Assembly: GCA_020525365.1 (NCBI GenBank)
Contig: JAIZOF010000001.1
Coordinates: 618,421 to 682,420 of the forward strand
DNA: 64,000 nt
Source: Sulfurovum sp.
Lineage (GTDB): Bacteria; Campylobacterota; Campylobacteria; Campylobacterales; Sulfurovaceae
Direction of reading: 5' to 3'
Shown here: piece by piece, positions 10,800 to 20,337 of the stretch
How the letters are laid out: the number at the start of each line of letters is the position of its first letter
Position numbering within the stretch: position 1 is the stretch's first letter
The notes under the pieces: generated by a model
What the model was told of the DNA's origin: nothing
The model's database searches: none
Seen by the model: the letters and a program-made list of their open reading frames with translations, nothing else
Translations under genes and position numbers: made by a program

Positions 10800-11372
10800 A
10801 TGAAAGAGAAGACCCATGCAGACAAGAAACAGCTTCAGGAAGATTTATTGAGCCAAAGTTGGTATGAAAGCACCTTTGAAAATATACTTTGGAGTACACG
10901 TTTTTTTGTACTGCTTGCAGTTATTTTTAGTATGATTGGAGGCATATCACTTTTTATTGTAGCGAGTATTGATGTATGGCATGTGGCAGTAATGGTTTTT
11001 GAAAACTATTTTGGTCACGCTGTACATGTAAGCCATTTTCATGAAAAAATTGTAACTGAACTTATCGGTGCAGTTGATCTCTATTTGATAGCAATCGTAC
11101 TTTTTATTTTTGGCTTTGGACTCTATGAACTTTTTATCTCTCAAATTGATGTAGCAAAAAAAAGTGCTGCATCTAAAATACTAGAGATACATTCTCTTGA
11201 TGAGCTTAAAGATAAACTTGCTAAAGTAATTATTATGGTACTTATTGTTGGTTTCTTTAAGCGGGCAATGAATACAACCTACACTGAACCGCTAGAGATG
11301 CTTTATCTTGCCAGTGCAATACTTGGTCTTGCGCTTTCATTTTATTTTATGCACAAAGGAGACAATCACTGA
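10800..11372 (+). CDS. YqhA/UPF0114 family membrane protein
   Basis: A 190-residue inner-membrane protein of the UPF0114 (YqhA) family, function unknown. It shows about four hydrophobic segments: near residues 35-60, 95-120, 140-158 and 168-188, with the family-typical [13 protein letters not shown] start and the [20 protein letters not shown] helix. The ATG directly follows the asd stop and has AGGAGGATAT as ribosome-binding site inside asd. Its stop overlaps the hemE start by one base (TGATG), so it is translationally coupled to hemE. The operon gives no clear hint of function. Confidence 0.85.
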   Translation: MKEKTHADKKQLQEDLLSQSWYESTFENILWSTRFFVLLAVIFSMIGGISLFIVASIDVWHVAVMVFENYFGHAVHVSHFHEKIVTELIGAVDLYLIAIVLFIFGFGLYELFISQIDVAKKSAASKILEIHSLDELKDKLAKVIIMVLIVGFFKRAMNTTYTEPLEMLYLASAILGLALSFYFMHKGDNH

Positions 11373-12421
11373 TGTCAAAAATATTTGTAGACGCCTGTCT
11401 GGGTAAAGAGACTCCATATACGCCAGTATGGATGATGAGACAGGCAGGGCGTTACTTGCCTGAATATATGGCAGTACGTACAGAGGCAGGCAGTTTTCTT
11501 GATTTGTGCCACAACCCAAAAAAGGCAGCAGCAGTAACCATTCAGCCTCTTGATATCATTGGTGTTGATGCAGCAATTCTTTTCTCAGATATCTTGGTTG
11601 TTCCTGATGAGATGGGAATGGATCTAAGTTTTGTTAAAGGAGAAGGTCCAAAATTCTCAGACCCTATTAGGGATCAAGAAGATCTTGACAGGCTTACCGG
11701 TGGCGAAGAGGCAGCAGACAAACTACTCTATGTGTATGAGACTATTAGGCTACTCAGAGAGCAACTCGATGGGCGTGGTGACGAGAAAGCACTCATTGGC
11801 TTTACTGGTGCACCGTGGACACTGGCAACCTATATGATTGAGGGGAAAGGGACAAAGACTTATGATGTTTGTAAAAAGATGATGTACTCCAATCCTAAAT
11901 TGCTTCACAGTATCCTTGCTAAAGTGACAGAAGTGGTCAAGTATTATATGCTTAAACAGATTGAATCAGGTATTGATGTAGTACAGATATTTGACAGTTG
12001 GGCAGCAGCAATAGAGCCAAGCAAGTATGACGAGTTTAGCTGGAAATATATGGTAGAAATTGCCAATTTCCTTAAAGAAAAACATCCTGAAGTACCTATT
12101 ATCATGTTCCCCAAAGGGATCACTGCGTTTATTGAACGTGGATTGGTTTATGGTAATTTTGATGTAATGGGTATTGATTGGGGAACCCCGATGACAATGG
12201 CAAAAGAGAAACTTGGAGACAAATATGTGCTTCAAGGAAATATGGAACCTTGTCGTCTCTACTCAAAAGAGGCTACTACAGAATGTGTTGAAGCCATACA
12301 GGATATCATGGGAGGCAAGCGCCATATTTTTAACCTTGGACATGGCATACTCCCAGATGTTCCAGTAGAAAATGCAATACATTTTATTAAAGAATGCCAG
12401 AGGATAAGTGGTAGAAATTAG
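11372..12421 (+). CDS. hemE: Uroporphyrinogen decarboxylase
   Basis: Decarboxylates the four acetate side chains of uroporphyrinogen III to give coproporphyrinogen III in haem synthesis. The 349-residue protein begins with the family-defining [16 protein letters not shown] segment, which supplies the substrate-binding arginines, and contains [15 protein letters not shown] and the C-terminal [12 protein letters not shown] motif. It overlaps the yqhA-like stop by one base and is followed with no gap by the radical SAM gene. The window also carries hemD and the ccsBA haem-handling gene, at separate loci. Confidence 0.97.
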   Translation: MSKIFVDACLGKETPYTPVWMMRQAGRYLPEYMAVRTEAGSFLDLCHNPKKAAAVTIQPLDIIGVDAAILFSDILVVPDEMGMDLSFVKGEGPKFSDPIRDQEDLDRLTGGEEAADKLLYVYETIRLLREQLDGRGDEKALIGFTGAPWTLATYMIEGKGTKTYDVCKKMMYSNPKLLHSILAKVTEVVKYYMLKQIESGIDVVQIFDSWAAAIEPSKYDEFSWKYMVEIANFLKEKHPEVPIIMFPKGITAFIERGLVYGNFDVMGIDWGTPMTMAKEKLGDKYVLQGNMEPCRLYSKEATTECVEAIQDIMGGKRHIFNLGHGILPDVPVENAIHFIKECQRISGRN

Positions 12422-13345
12422 ATGCCAAATATTATCTTTGGTCCCATCTCTTCCCGTCGATTTGGAAAATCCCTTGGTGTTGACCTAAGTCCAGGAAAGA
12501 AACAATGTAATTTTGATTGTCTTTATTGTGAACTTAGTCCTGCCAAAACAATGGTACAACAAGATGAAGTACTTTCGGTAGAAGAGATTATTGCTTCTAT
12601 CAAGAAAGGACTTGAAGGGCATGAAGACATTGATGTTTTAACTGTCACTGCCAATGGAGAACCAACGCTCTATCCAAATATTTCTGAGCTCATTGACGCA
12701 ATCAATAAGATTAAAGGTAATACAAAAACGCTTATTCTTTCCAATGCTTCAACCATCAATAGTTCTAAAGTGCAAGAGGCATTACTAAAATTTGATGAAG
12801 TAAAACTATCACTCGATTGTGCAACACAAAAGTGTCTTAAGAAGCTTGATCGCTCTCATAGCGGTATCGATGTTGAGCATATCAAGTTGGGAATGTTAAC
12901 ATTTAAAGACAAGTATCATGGATCGATGATTATAGAGATACTTGTAGTGAAAGATTTGAATGATTCCAAAGCAGAGATAGAGCAATTAAATAACTATCTG
13001 ATGAAATTACGCCCTGCACGCATTGATATTGGTACTGTAGATCGTCCTCCAGCATTTGATGTTAAGTCAGTTAGCTATAAGGAACTATTGTCCATTAGTC
13101 ACCTTTTTGATGCATCACTACCAATTCATATTGTTTCTCGAAAAAAAGCAGAAGTCAACCCCTCTACCTATACACAAGAGGAGATACTTCAGACCCTTTC
13201 AATGCGCCCTTTAACAGAAGAAGATATATGTGTATTATTTGACGAAGAGAGCCAGAAGAGGTTTGAGATATTAAAATCTGAAGGAAGGGTCATTTCTGTC
13301 AATATAGTCGGGGTAATTTTTTACAAAAAGGCTTTAGAGCCTTGA
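12422..13345 (+). CDS. Radical SAM protein
   Basis: A 307-residue radical SAM protein. The iron-sulfur cluster motif is CNFDCLYC (Cys29, Cys33, Cys36), a CX3CX2C arrangement, after a FGPISSRRFGKSLGVDL opening. The TANGEPTLYP segment is the glycine-rich SAM site. The C-terminal third is a small helical region. It abuts hemE directly, which might hint at tetrapyrrole metabolism, but the same family (COG0731-like) occurs beside many genes, so the substrate is unknown. Its stop codon lies inside the -35 box of the tRNA promoter, and a small hairpin (AAGGCT-TTAG-AGCCTT) overlaps its end. Confidence 0.85.
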   Translation: MPNIIFGPISSRRFGKSLGVDLSPGKKQCNFDCLYCELSPAKTMVQQDEVLSVEEIIASIKKGLEGHEDIDVLTVTANGEPTLYPNISELIDAINKIKGNTKTLILSNASTINSSKVQEALLKFDEVKLSLDCATQKCLKKLDRSHSGIDVEHIKLGMLTFKDKYHGSMIIEILVVKDLNDSKAEIEQLNNYLMKLRPARIDIGTVDRPPAFDVKSVSYKELLSISHLFDASLPIHIVSRKKAEVNPSTYTQEEILQTLSMRPLTEEDICVLFDEESQKRFEILKSEGRVISVNIVGVIFYKKALEP

Positions 13346-13370
13346 CTTTAAAGGACTTTTTCTCTATAAT
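13342..13370 (+). promoter_or_regulatory. Sigma70 promoter for the tRNA-Asn/tRNA-Arg pair
   Basis: TTGACT at 13342-13347 and TATAAT at 13365-13370 are separated by 17 bases, and the first tRNA begins 22 bases downstream. This is the best two-box promoter seen in the window; most others here show only a -10. The -35 overlaps the stop codon of the radical SAM gene. Confidence 0.8.
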
Positions 13371-13391
13371 CCCATTCACAAATTCGATTGT

Positions 13392-13466
13392 TCCGGCATA
13401 GCTCAGCGGTAGAGTAGATGACTGTTAATCATTTGGTCCCAGGTTCGAATCCTGGTGCCGGAGCCA
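13392..13466 (+). tRNA. tRNA-Asn (GTT)
   Basis: A cloverleaf can be drawn: the acceptor arm TCCGGCA pairs with TGCCGGA, the D-arm is GCTCAGCGGTAGAGT, the anticodon loop CTGTTAA gives anticodon GTT, and the T-arm contains GGTTCGAATCC. The CCA end is encoded (13464-13466). Confidence 0.97.
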
Positions 13467-13480
13467 CTTTTTATGTAGAT

Positions 13481-13557
13481 GCACTCGTAGCTCAGCTGGA
13501 TAGAGCACCCGCCTTCTAAGCGGGCGGTCTCAGGTTCGAATCCTGACGGGTGTACCA
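13481..13557 (+). tRNA. tRNA-Arg (TCT)
   Basis: The acceptor arm GCACTCG pairs with CGGGTGT (with wobble), the anticodon stem CCCGC/GCGGG encloses loop CTTCTAA with anticodon TCT, and the T-arm contains GGTTCGAATCC. CCA is encoded. It lies 14 bases after tRNA-Asn and is surely co-transcribed with it. Confidence 0.97.
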
Positions 13558-14139
13558 CCTTTTATTGTTGTTAAGATAATCACCAGTTCAAAGTGTAACG
13601 GTATCTGTTACTACCAAATATGGTATCCAATAGACTTGGTAATTTTCGATATGTGCGATTTGGTATTCCTACAAGTGATCACTATATCTTGCATATTATT
13701 AGTAGCTCAATGGTAGTGCAGGTGCCCTCTGTTTATCAAATAGCACCCTCATTTAAAAAGTTATAATCTTTATCAGTTTTATTCTGGATCTCTATAATAT
13801 GCAGGTTGGAGACTATTTTGAACAGGAGAGAACTTATCTACTAGTCTTAGGAAACCATGAGAATCCTGTGGATACAATATATACTGTTACTATTTACAAC
13901 ATTAGTCTACCATAATTCTTTTTGATAAGGTTTGTTTGCCATATCCTACTTAGAGATAAGCCATAAAAATATTTATAGATGTATTAGTTTATTCTTATCT
14001 TTATAGATAAAATAATCAATTAAAATGAATATAAAAATAGTTATTTTTAAAAATAGATACATTATTTCTTTGTTAGCTTTCAATATAACCTAGGTTTACT
14101 TAATATAAAATACTATAGTTGAATATATAGGAGTTTAGA
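13558..14139. other. Gene-free stretch between tRNA-Arg and galE
   Basis: About 580 A+T-rich bases with no credible gene. The only recognisable word is tagctcaatggtag at about 13702, identical in form to a tRNA D-arm, but no acceptor or T-arm can be matched around it, so it is at most a tRNA relic. The last 10-15 bases hold the galE ribosome-binding site (AGGAG). Confidence 0.6.
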
Positions 14140-15150
14140 ATGAATATTTTAGTGACTGGAGGTGCTGGATATATTGGATCACATACCTCACTCCTTCTTT
14201 TGGAAGCTGGACATAAAGTGATTGTCCTTGATAATTTCAGTAACTCATCTAGTGAAAGTATTAAGAGAGTAGAGGAGATTACTGGAAAACCTATTGTACT
14301 CGTAGAGGGCGACATAAGGAACCAAAATGAGCTTGAAGTACTCTTCTCTTCTTATGAGATTGATATTGTAATTCACTTTGCTGGGCTTAAGGCAGTGGGT
14401 GAGTCCGTTGAAAAACCAATGAAGTATTATGAGACAAATGTTTATGGTACAGTACAGTTGTGCAAAGTGATGGCAGAGCATGGGTGTCGATCTATTGTAT
14501 TTAGTTCATCTGCAACGGTTTATGGTGATCCTCATTCAGTTCCTATTAAAGAAGATTTTTCATTACATCCTACCAACCCCTATGGTAGAACCAAACTGAT
14601 GATTGAAGAGATGCTACGCGATCTATATATTTCAGACAATCAGTGGAAGGTGATACTGCTTCGCTACTTTAATCCAGTAGGAGCACATGAGTCTGGTAAA
14701 ATAGGTGAAGATCCAAATGATATCCCCAACAACTTAATGCCCCTTATTGCTCAGACTGCAGTAGGTAAACGTGAAAAAATTTCTATATTTGGAAATGACT
14801 ACAATACGCATGATGGTACAGGAGTACGGGACTATATTCATGTGATGGATTTGTCAGAAGGACACCTTAAGGCACTTGAAAAGATTGGTAATATGAATGG
14901 TGTTCTCACCATTAATTTAGGAACTGGACGAGGGTATTCTGTATTTGATATGGTTAAAACTTTTGAAAAAGTATCTGGAAAAGAGATACCTTATGTTATT
15001 GCACCAAGACGCAGTGGAGATATTGCCCAATGCTATGCTGACCCAAGTTATGCAAAAGAGGTACTTGGCTGGGAGGCAGAAAAAGGCATTGAAGAGATGT
15101 GTGAAGATACTTGGCGGTGGCAAAGTATGAATCCAAGAGGGTATCATTAA
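14140..15150 (+). CDS. galE: UDP-glucose 4-epimerase
   Basis: Interconverts UDP-glucose and UDP-galactose for surface polysaccharide or galactose metabolism. The 336-residue short-chain dehydrogenase fold starts with NILVTGGAGYIGSH (NAD site), has SSSATVYGDP and the catalytic NPYGRTK (Tyr-X3-Lys), then LRYFNPVGAHESG and RDYIHVMDL. All of these are hallmarks of GalE rather than of other epimerases. The start follows AGGAG. It stands alone, with no sugar-transferase genes beside it. Confidence 0.94.
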   Translation: MNILVTGGAGYIGSHTSLLLLEAGHKVIVLDNFSNSSSESIKRVEEITGKPIVLVEGDIRNQNELEVLFSSYEIDIVIHFAGLKAVGESVEKPMKYYETNVYGTVQLCKVMAEHGCRSIVFSSSATVYGDPHSVPIKEDFSLHPTNPYGRTKLMIEEMLRDLYISDNQWKVILLRYFNPVGAHESGKIGEDPNDIPNNLMPLIAQTAVGKREKISIFGNDYNTHDGTGVRDYIHVMDLSEGHLKALEKIGNMNGVLTINLGTGRGYSVFDMVKTFEKVSGKEIPYVIAPRRSGDIAQCYADPSYAKEVLGWEAEKGIEEMCEDTWRWQSMNPRGYH

Positions 15151-15214
15151 ATTAGATGCCTAGCCCGATTTCATAAGTCTATTGCTTACCTTTTTTGTAG
15201 CTATTTATATAAGT

Positions 15215-15538
15215 TCAGTTTTTGGTTTCCCCATCAATCCACCGCAAGTAATCTGGCTTGGCATCATCTATAATAAACATTAGTATTTCAGGAACATCAT
15301 AGGTGTGGATTTTTTCTATTGTTTCTTTAATCTCTGCAAAGAGTGAAACGTTTGTTTTGATTTCAAGGCGTATCTCTTTGCTTGTAATGATTTTGCCTTT
15401 CCATCGATAAGAACTCTCAATAGATGAGACCTGTACACAAGATACAAGTTTTTCTTGTAGTAGGGTTTGTGTAATCAGATCTGCATTCTCTTGATTGTCT
15501 GTGGTTGTTGTGACCATACAGTAGTTAGATGCACCCAT
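15215..15538 (-). CDS. cutA: CutA1 divalent-ion tolerance protein
   Basis: A 107-residue small trimeric protein of the CutA family, linked to divalent-metal tolerance though its activity is uncertain. The LVSCVQVSSIESSYRWKGKI segment, EIRLEIKT, and the C-terminal YDVPEILMFIID...YLRWI are characteristic. The start at 15538 is preferred because AAAGGTGG precedes it; an upstream ATG in frame adds five residues. The gene overlaps the 3' end of the phosphatase gene by 14 bases, so the two form an operon. Confidence 0.9.
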   Translation of the reverse strand: MGASNYCMVTTTTDNQENADLITQTLLQEKLVSCVQVSSIESSYRWKGKIITSKEIRLEIKTNVSLFAEIKETIEKIHTYDVPEILMFIIDDAKPDYLRWIDGETKN

Positions 15539-15983
15539 GTTCCACCTTTTCAATCAAGTCTTTTACGGCAGTTTCAATCATATTGTAAACCTTTTCAAAA
15601 CCTTCAAATCCATTAAAAAAATAGGGATCTGGCACATCCTCCCCTCCGTGACTACCAAAATCACCAAGTAGGTAGATATTTTGAAACCCCATTATTTCTA
15701 GATCATTTCGGTTCTGTTTATCTAGGGCAACAATATAATCAAATTTGTACTGGTCACTTTGCGTGACAGGTCTTGATCTTTGTGATGAGATATCAATATT
15801 GTGCTGTTGTGCTACTTCAATAGAGTGTTTGCAAGGTGCCTCACCTTTATGCCACTCACTGGTTCCTGCAGAGTCAATTTCAATTGTTTTTTGAGATTTC
15901 TGAATAAGATAGTGATGGGCAATTCCCTCAGCAAGTGGACTGCGACAAATATTTCCAAGACAGACAAATAAGATACGCTTCAT
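15525..15983 (-). CDS. Low-molecular-weight protein tyrosine phosphatase family protein
   Basis: A 152-residue member of the low-molecular-weight phosphatase family. The P-loop is CLGNICRS (Cys8, Arg14, Ser15) at the very start, and the general-acid loop is VPDPYF near residue 120, so catalysis is likely intact. Such proteins remove phosphate from tyrosine or arginine residues, often in exopolysaccharide control. Here it sits beside galE and cutA without a tyrosine kinase, so the target is unknown. Arsenate reductases of the same fold lack the DP loop seen here. Confidence 0.92.
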   Translation of the reverse strand: MKRILFVCLGNICRSPLAEGIAHHYLIQKSQKTIEIDSAGTSEWHKGEAPCKHSIEVAQQHNIDISSQRSRPVTQSDQYKFDYIVALDKQNRNDLEIMGFQNIYLLGDFGSHGGEDVPDPYFFNGFEGFEKVYNMIETAVKDLIEKVEHGCI

Positions 15984-16157
15984 CCCGCCCCCTCTTAGTT
16001 CAATTAAGGTATTTTAGTATAATTTATCCTAAAAAAGAGAGAATACTGGAGAAACATAAATAATGGTCTAGCCCCCTCTGTTGACTGTCCTTAAACGTTG
16101 CTCTCATTTATTACTAAAAACAGGTACAATCATAAAACTTTAAGGTAGGGATAGAGT

Positions 16158-16619
16158 ATGAAGATAAATGTTATTATTGTTGATAAAAAAGGGAAAGATG
16201 GGCTATATGCACCACTGATAGAGCACTATAAAAAGATTGCAAAACCATTTGCAAAAATTGATGTCATAGAGTGCTTTGACAAAGAGATTGCTAAAGCACA
16301 TGATATCTCTCCCAAGGCAGCACAGAAGGCATATTCTGAAGCAATGGAGCAGTACCTTCTTGGTAGTTTTAATATTGCATTAAACCCTTCATCAAAAGAG
16401 GTAGATAGTTTTGATGTTGCAAACCTGCTTAAGGATAGAAGTAGTATAAACTTTTACATTGGCGGTGCATACGGCTTTGAGAGCAATTTTTTAAGTAAAT
16501 GTAATAAAGCCATATCATTTGGTAAAATAACACTTTCACATAAACTGGTTAAGATTGTACTACTCGAACAGATATTTAGGGGTTTGGCAATTAACAATAA
16601 TCATCCATATCATAAATAG
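16158..16619 (+). CDS. rlmH: 23S rRNA (pseudouridine1915-N3)-methyltransferase RlmH
   Basis: A SPOUT-class methyltransferase that modifies pseudouridine 1915 of 23S rRNA. The 153 residues match the family length. The SAM-binding knot contains FYIGGAYGF, and the C-terminus LSHKLVKIVLLEQIFRG...NNNHPYHK is diagnostic for RlmH. It has a GGTAGGGATAG ribosome-binding region and runs directly into the DksA-like gene. Confidence 0.95.
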   Translation: MKINVIIVDKKGKDGLYAPLIEHYKKIAKPFAKIDVIECFDKEIAKAHDISPKAAQKAYSEAMEQYLLGSFNIALNPSSKEVDSFDVANLLKDRSSINFYIGGAYGFESNFLSKCNKAISFGKITLSHKLVKIVLLEQIFRGLAINNNHPYHK

Positions 16620-16629
16620 GAAAATGAGC

Positions 16630-16986
16630 ATGTTGACACAAAAAGAACTGGAGATATTCAAGGGTAAATTACTTGATAGGAGAGTACAGATTGAAAAGAA
16701 TCTTATAGGAACGGCACAGGAGCTTGATGGCATGAGAGAATTAGAACTCAATGATGAGGGTGATTATGCCGCAGCTTCGGCAGAAAGTATAGTAGATGGT
16801 GCAATCTTGGATAAACAACGAAAAGAATTAGCAGAAATTGATTTGGCTTTGGATAAAATAAACAACGAAACCTACGGTATTTGTGAAATGTGTGAAGAGC
16901 CAATAGGGCGTGCGCGTCTTGAGGTCAAAAATTTTGCACGTTTTTGTATTGTTTGTAGGGAGATTAGCGAAAAAGAAGAACAGTAA
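16630..16986 (+). CDS. DksA/TraR-type C4 zinc-finger protein
   Basis: A 119-residue DksA-like protein that probably binds the RNA polymerase secondary channel with ppGpp. The N-terminal two-thirds is a charged coiled coil (LTQKELEIFKGKLLDRR) with an aspartate at the tip region (NDEGDYAAAS), and the C-terminal zinc finger is CEMC...CIVC. ATG 16630 is chosen for its spacing from AGGA; ATG 16624 is possible. The gene follows rlmH by about ten bases. Confidence 0.88.
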   Translation: MLTQKELEIFKGKLLDRRVQIEKNLIGTAQELDGMRELELNDEGDYAAASAESIVDGAILDKQRKELAEIDLALDKINNETYGICEMCEEPIGRARLEVKNFARFCIVCREISEKEEQ

Positions 16987-17006
16987 ACCTGTTAAAAGGA
17001 GTAGAT

Positions 17007-18044
17007 ATGAGAATCAGGTTATATATATTCGTGGCACTGCTATTGATAGGGGTCACGGGTGTATCGACACAGATGATTAACCCAAATCATTTTTCAATAG
17101 AGGTTATGGGGCTTCATTTTGATTTTCCTATAGCAGTATGGATTGTATTGCCAATGCTTCTTCTTCTTCTTTTTACAGTAATACACATGTTTTACCATAG
17201 TCTTAAAAACTATTTTGAAGCAAAGAAGTGGTCACACGACATTCAAACACTTGAAGATGCGTTCTACTGGTCACTTATGCATGAGCCTAAAGAGCAGAAA
17301 TATATGGTTGATGAGATAAAGAGGTTAGCAGTCATTCTTAGCAAATCAACGATTGATATGGTTGATAATGTGGAAGGGATGAGTGATAGGCTTGTAGGCG
17401 CTACAAGTAGCCTTAATAGAATTAAGCATGGTGAGTATGTAGACCTTAAAGAACATAAACTTGCAAGGGTATTTAATGAGGGGAATCCTCACCTTATACA
17501 AAATTGTCTCAATCGCCTTAAAGATGATTTAAACTTTGTAGAAGAGGTGATCAATCTTCCTTCAAGTTTTTCACAGATCATACAGCAGGAGGCATTAAAG
17601 ATTTTTGCTACCAAAGTAACATTTTTTAAAGCACGAAAATATGTAAAAATATTTGATGTTAAAAACTTCATGGTTATGCTTAATCGTGCAACAGAAGATA
17701 AAGATTTGGGTCTGAGTGCAGATATGTTAAATGAGTTTGTAGCAGTTTTACAGCTTTCATGTAGTGACTATATTCATATTGCCAAAGTAACCAAAAAAAT
17801 ATTTTCTCCTGATGAGAACTTAGCACTTTTCCGAGACTACCAACAAGAGACTCCCAAGGCACAAAATGCCTACCTTTATCTACTTTTTGAATATGAACTA
17901 CTCGATAAAATTGAAGCATATTTTGAAGAGCATGAAGTACATGAGTTTGTAAAGTATCGCGCACTTTTTGAATTAAAAAAACAGGACAAAGGATTTAAGC
18001 TAGAAGATTTAATCGATACAGAGTCGATTTGTAAAAATATCTAA
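17007..18044 (+). CDS. Conserved membrane-anchored protein of unknown function
   Basis: A 345-residue protein I cannot assign to a named family. Two N-terminal membrane helices (about residues 3-22 and 40-65) are followed by a large, mostly helical, charged cytoplasmic region of about 270 residues without cysteines arranged for metal binding. The architecture recalls HemY/LapB-like anchored helical-repeat proteins, but no repeat motif is evident. AAAAGGAGTAGAT gives a strong ribosome-binding site. It sits 20 bases after the DksA-like gene and 7 bases before dus, so it is part of the rlmH-dksA-dus run. Confidence 0.75.
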   Translation: MRIRLYIFVALLLIGVTGVSTQMINPNHFSIEVMGLHFDFPIAVWIVLPMLLLLLFTVIHMFYHSLKNYFEAKKWSHDIQTLEDAFYWSLMHEPKEQKYMVDEIKRLAVILSKSTIDMVDNVEGMSDRLVGATSSLNRIKHGEYVDLKEHKLARVFNEGNPHLIQNCLNRLKDDLNFVEEVINLPSSFSQIIQQEALKIFATKVTFFKARKYVKIFDVKNFMVMLNRATEDKDLGLSADMLNEFVAVLQLSCSDYIHIAKVTKKIFSPDENLALFRDYQQETPKAQNAYLYLLFEYELLDKIEAYFEEHEVHEFVKYRALFELKKQDKGFKLEDLIDTESICKNI

Positions 18045-18051
18045 AGCAGAT

Positions 18052-19008
18052 ATGCCTAAACTTGATTTTACCAAACCTTTCTATGCTCTAGCCCCACTAG
18101 CAGGATTTACGGATCTTCCTTTCCGCTCTGTTGTTAAAAAGTTTGGGGTTGACCTGACTGTCTCAGAGATGATTAGCTCTAACGCACTGGTATACAAGAG
18201 CAAAAAAACATACCGCATGTTGGAAAAAGCACCTTCAGAAGACCCATACAGTATTCAGATTGCAGGTAGTGATCTTGAGGTGATTCAAAAAGCAGTTGAA
18301 ATTATTAATGAAAAAGAAGGGGTAAGTGTTATTGACCTTAACTGTGGCTGTCCTGCTCCCAAGGTGGTCAATAATTTACAGGGATCCTCCTTGCTAACCA
18401 ATCTCTCACAGATGGGAAAGGTGATTGAAACCATCAAGAAATACTCTACCAAGGAGTACACTTCTGTTAAAATGCGTTTGGGTTTCAATGAAAAGAATCA
18501 TATTCAAATTGCCAAAGTGGCTGAGGATGCTGGGGCAGATTATATTGCTGTACATGGGCGAACCAGGGCAGGTCGATATAAGGCTGCTGTTGATTATGAT
18601 GCTATCAAAGAGATCAAAGAGGCTGTTGCAATTCCAGTGATTGCCAATGGCGATATTGACTCCCCTCAAAAGGCACAGTGGGTCTTGGAATATACTGGTG
18701 TAGATGGAATCATGATTGGTCGTGCCGCCATTAAGGCACCATGGATCTTTTCCCAGATTAAAGAGAAGATGAATGAACCTAGTTCAGAACTTATTAAAAA
18801 TGTAGTACTTGAGCATTTTGACCAAATGATCTCTTATTATGACAAGTATGGTGCAATTATTTTTAGAAAAAACCTGCACGGATATTCAAAAGCAGGCTAT
18901 CAAGGTGCTTCAGAATTTAGAGATACCATTAATCGCATTGAAGACCCTAAGCAGATGCGAGAGGTCATAGAAACATTCTTCTCCCAAAAATTTTTCTATG
19001 AAGATTGA
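18052..19008 (+). CDS. tRNA-dihydrouridine synthase
   Basis: An FMN enzyme that reduces uridine to dihydrouridine in the tRNA D-loop. The 318-residue TIM barrel opens with FYALAPLAGFTDLPFRSV, has the catalytic cysteine in DLNCGCPAPKVV, then VKMRLGF and YIAVHGRTRAGRY, and closes with PVIANGDI and the phosphate-binding DGIMIGRAA. It looks DusB-like, the most common class in this phylum. It begins seven bases after the preceding membrane-protein gene. Confidence 0.94.
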   Translation: MPKLDFTKPFYALAPLAGFTDLPFRSVVKKFGVDLTVSEMISSNALVYKSKKTYRMLEKAPSEDPYSIQIAGSDLEVIQKAVEIINEKEGVSVIDLNCGCPAPKVVNNLQGSSLLTNLSQMGKVIETIKKYSTKEYTSVKMRLGFNEKNHIQIAKVAEDAGADYIAVHGRTRAGRYKAAVDYDAIKEIKEAVAIPVIANGDIDSPQKAQWVLEYTGVDGIMIGRAAIKAPWIFSQIKEKMNEPSSELIKNVVLEHFDQMISYYDKYGAIIFRKNLHGYSKAGYQGASEFRDTINRIEDPKQMREVIETFFSQKFFYED

Positions 19009-19069
19009 TATATATCAAAACCCTTTATGGGGAGATTGATTATAATCCTTTTTAAAAACAAGGCTATGC

Positions 19070-19498
19070 ATGCTATTTATACTCATTAAAACCATCCACC
19101 TCTTTGCTGCATTTATCTATGGTGGTTTTCTCATTACAGACAATCTATTTTGCAATAAGATTAAAAAAACATTTAGTGAGGATGAGCACAAACATATACG
19201 TGAATCTTTTATGAAATATGTAAGAAAAGTTGTACCACCAAGCCTTATTGTAGCAGTATTGACAGGACTTTATCTAATCTCACAAGTATATGGTCCAATA
19301 GATCCAAAGCAGGGACTTACATGGTTTCAGGGTATTTTGGCACTCAAGGCTTTTTTGGGAATATGGCTTGGGCTGAGAGGTTTTTTGCAGGTTTATGTGG
19401 GCATACAACCTTTTGTATTTAAAAGTCATGTCCTTCCATTTGCTTTTGTAATCACAATAATTTTTCTTTCTCAATTTATGTATCTCCCGGTTCAATAA
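19070..19498 (+). CDS. Four-helix integral membrane protein
   Basis: A 142-residue membrane protein with four predicted helices. The first helix carries a histidine (IKTIHLFAAFIYGGF), and further histidines occur in the last part (KSHVLPFAFV). Helix-borne histidines near the start are seen in CopD-like or haem-binding small membrane proteins, but the match is too weak to name a function. It is followed 38 bases later by the TauE/SafE-type gene. Confidence 0.6.
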   Translation: MLFILIKTIHLFAAFIYGGFLITDNLFCNKIKKTFSEDEHKHIRESFMKYVRKVVPPSLIVAVLTGLYLISQVYGPIDPKQGLTWFQGILALKAFLGIWLGLRGFLQVYVGIQPFVFKSHVLPFAFVITIIFLSQFMYLPVQ

Positions 19499-19536
19499 AA
19501 AATTACGCTACAATCTCCTATCTTTTTTGGAGTAGT

Positions 19537-20287
19537 ATGATGTTTATTGAATTGGTACCTGTTGGCATATTCATAGGCACAATGTCTGGTTTCTTTGGTG
19601 TTGGTGGAGGGATGATCCTTGTGCCCATTCTTTTGGCCATAGGATTTGAGATTAAAGATGCCATTGGGATCTCCATAGTTCAGATGACATTCTCTTCTAT
19701 TTTTGGTTCTTACCTGAACTATAAAAAAGGTTCACTCATCATAGGTGAGGGGATCTTTGTCGGGCTTGGTGGTTTTGGTGGTGGCTACATTGGTGGTTAT
19801 GTCACAGAGCACATTCCAGATACTGCGTTGCAGTTTACATTTCTGGGCTTGCTTCTCTTTGCTCTTTTTAGGCTCTTTTTCTCCAAAAACCATCATGATG
19901 ATACCCAAACCAAGACACTCAACAAAGGCTTACTTTTTACCATAGGTTTGGGGATTGGTATTTTCTCTATTACACTAGGGATTGGTGGCTCCATCATCTT
20001 AACACCACTTTTAGTAGGGCTTTTGCACTACCCCATCAAAAAGGCAGTCTCAGCTGGGCTTTTCTTTGTAGTATTCTCTTCCATCGCAGGGATGATAAGC
20101 CGTTTGAGCACCGGAACCATAGACTTTGGCAATGGGTTGGTGGTGGCAATATCTCTTGTAGGTGTGGCACTGGGTATTTGGCTTAAGACCACGTTACTTT
20201 AAAAACCATAAGATGGCACTGTTGGTGTTGTATGTGTTTGCGTTAGGGATGTTAGTGAAAGATGTGGTTTTAACAGTCAGAAGTTGA
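19537..20287 (+). pseudogene. TauE/SafE-family permease, frameshifted near the C-terminus
   Basis: A sulfite-exporter-type (TauE/SafE) membrane permease. The two repeats show the family motifs: GTMSGFFGVGGGMILVPILL at the start and FSITLGIGGSIILTPLLVG in the second half, with about seven hydrophobic segments. The frame ends at 20202 after 221 codons, just when the last helix is due. In the +1 frame the sequence continues smoothly as FKNHKMALLVLYVFALGML to a stop at 20287, which is the missing final helix. A single-base indel near the T- and A-runs at 20196-20205 explains this. The product lacks its last helix and may be non-functional. It borders the decayed region. Confidence 0.7.
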
Positions 20288-20337
20288 AATAGTTTTCCGT
20301 TAAGAATTAAACTTTCTCTCAAGGTTTTGTTATGTGT

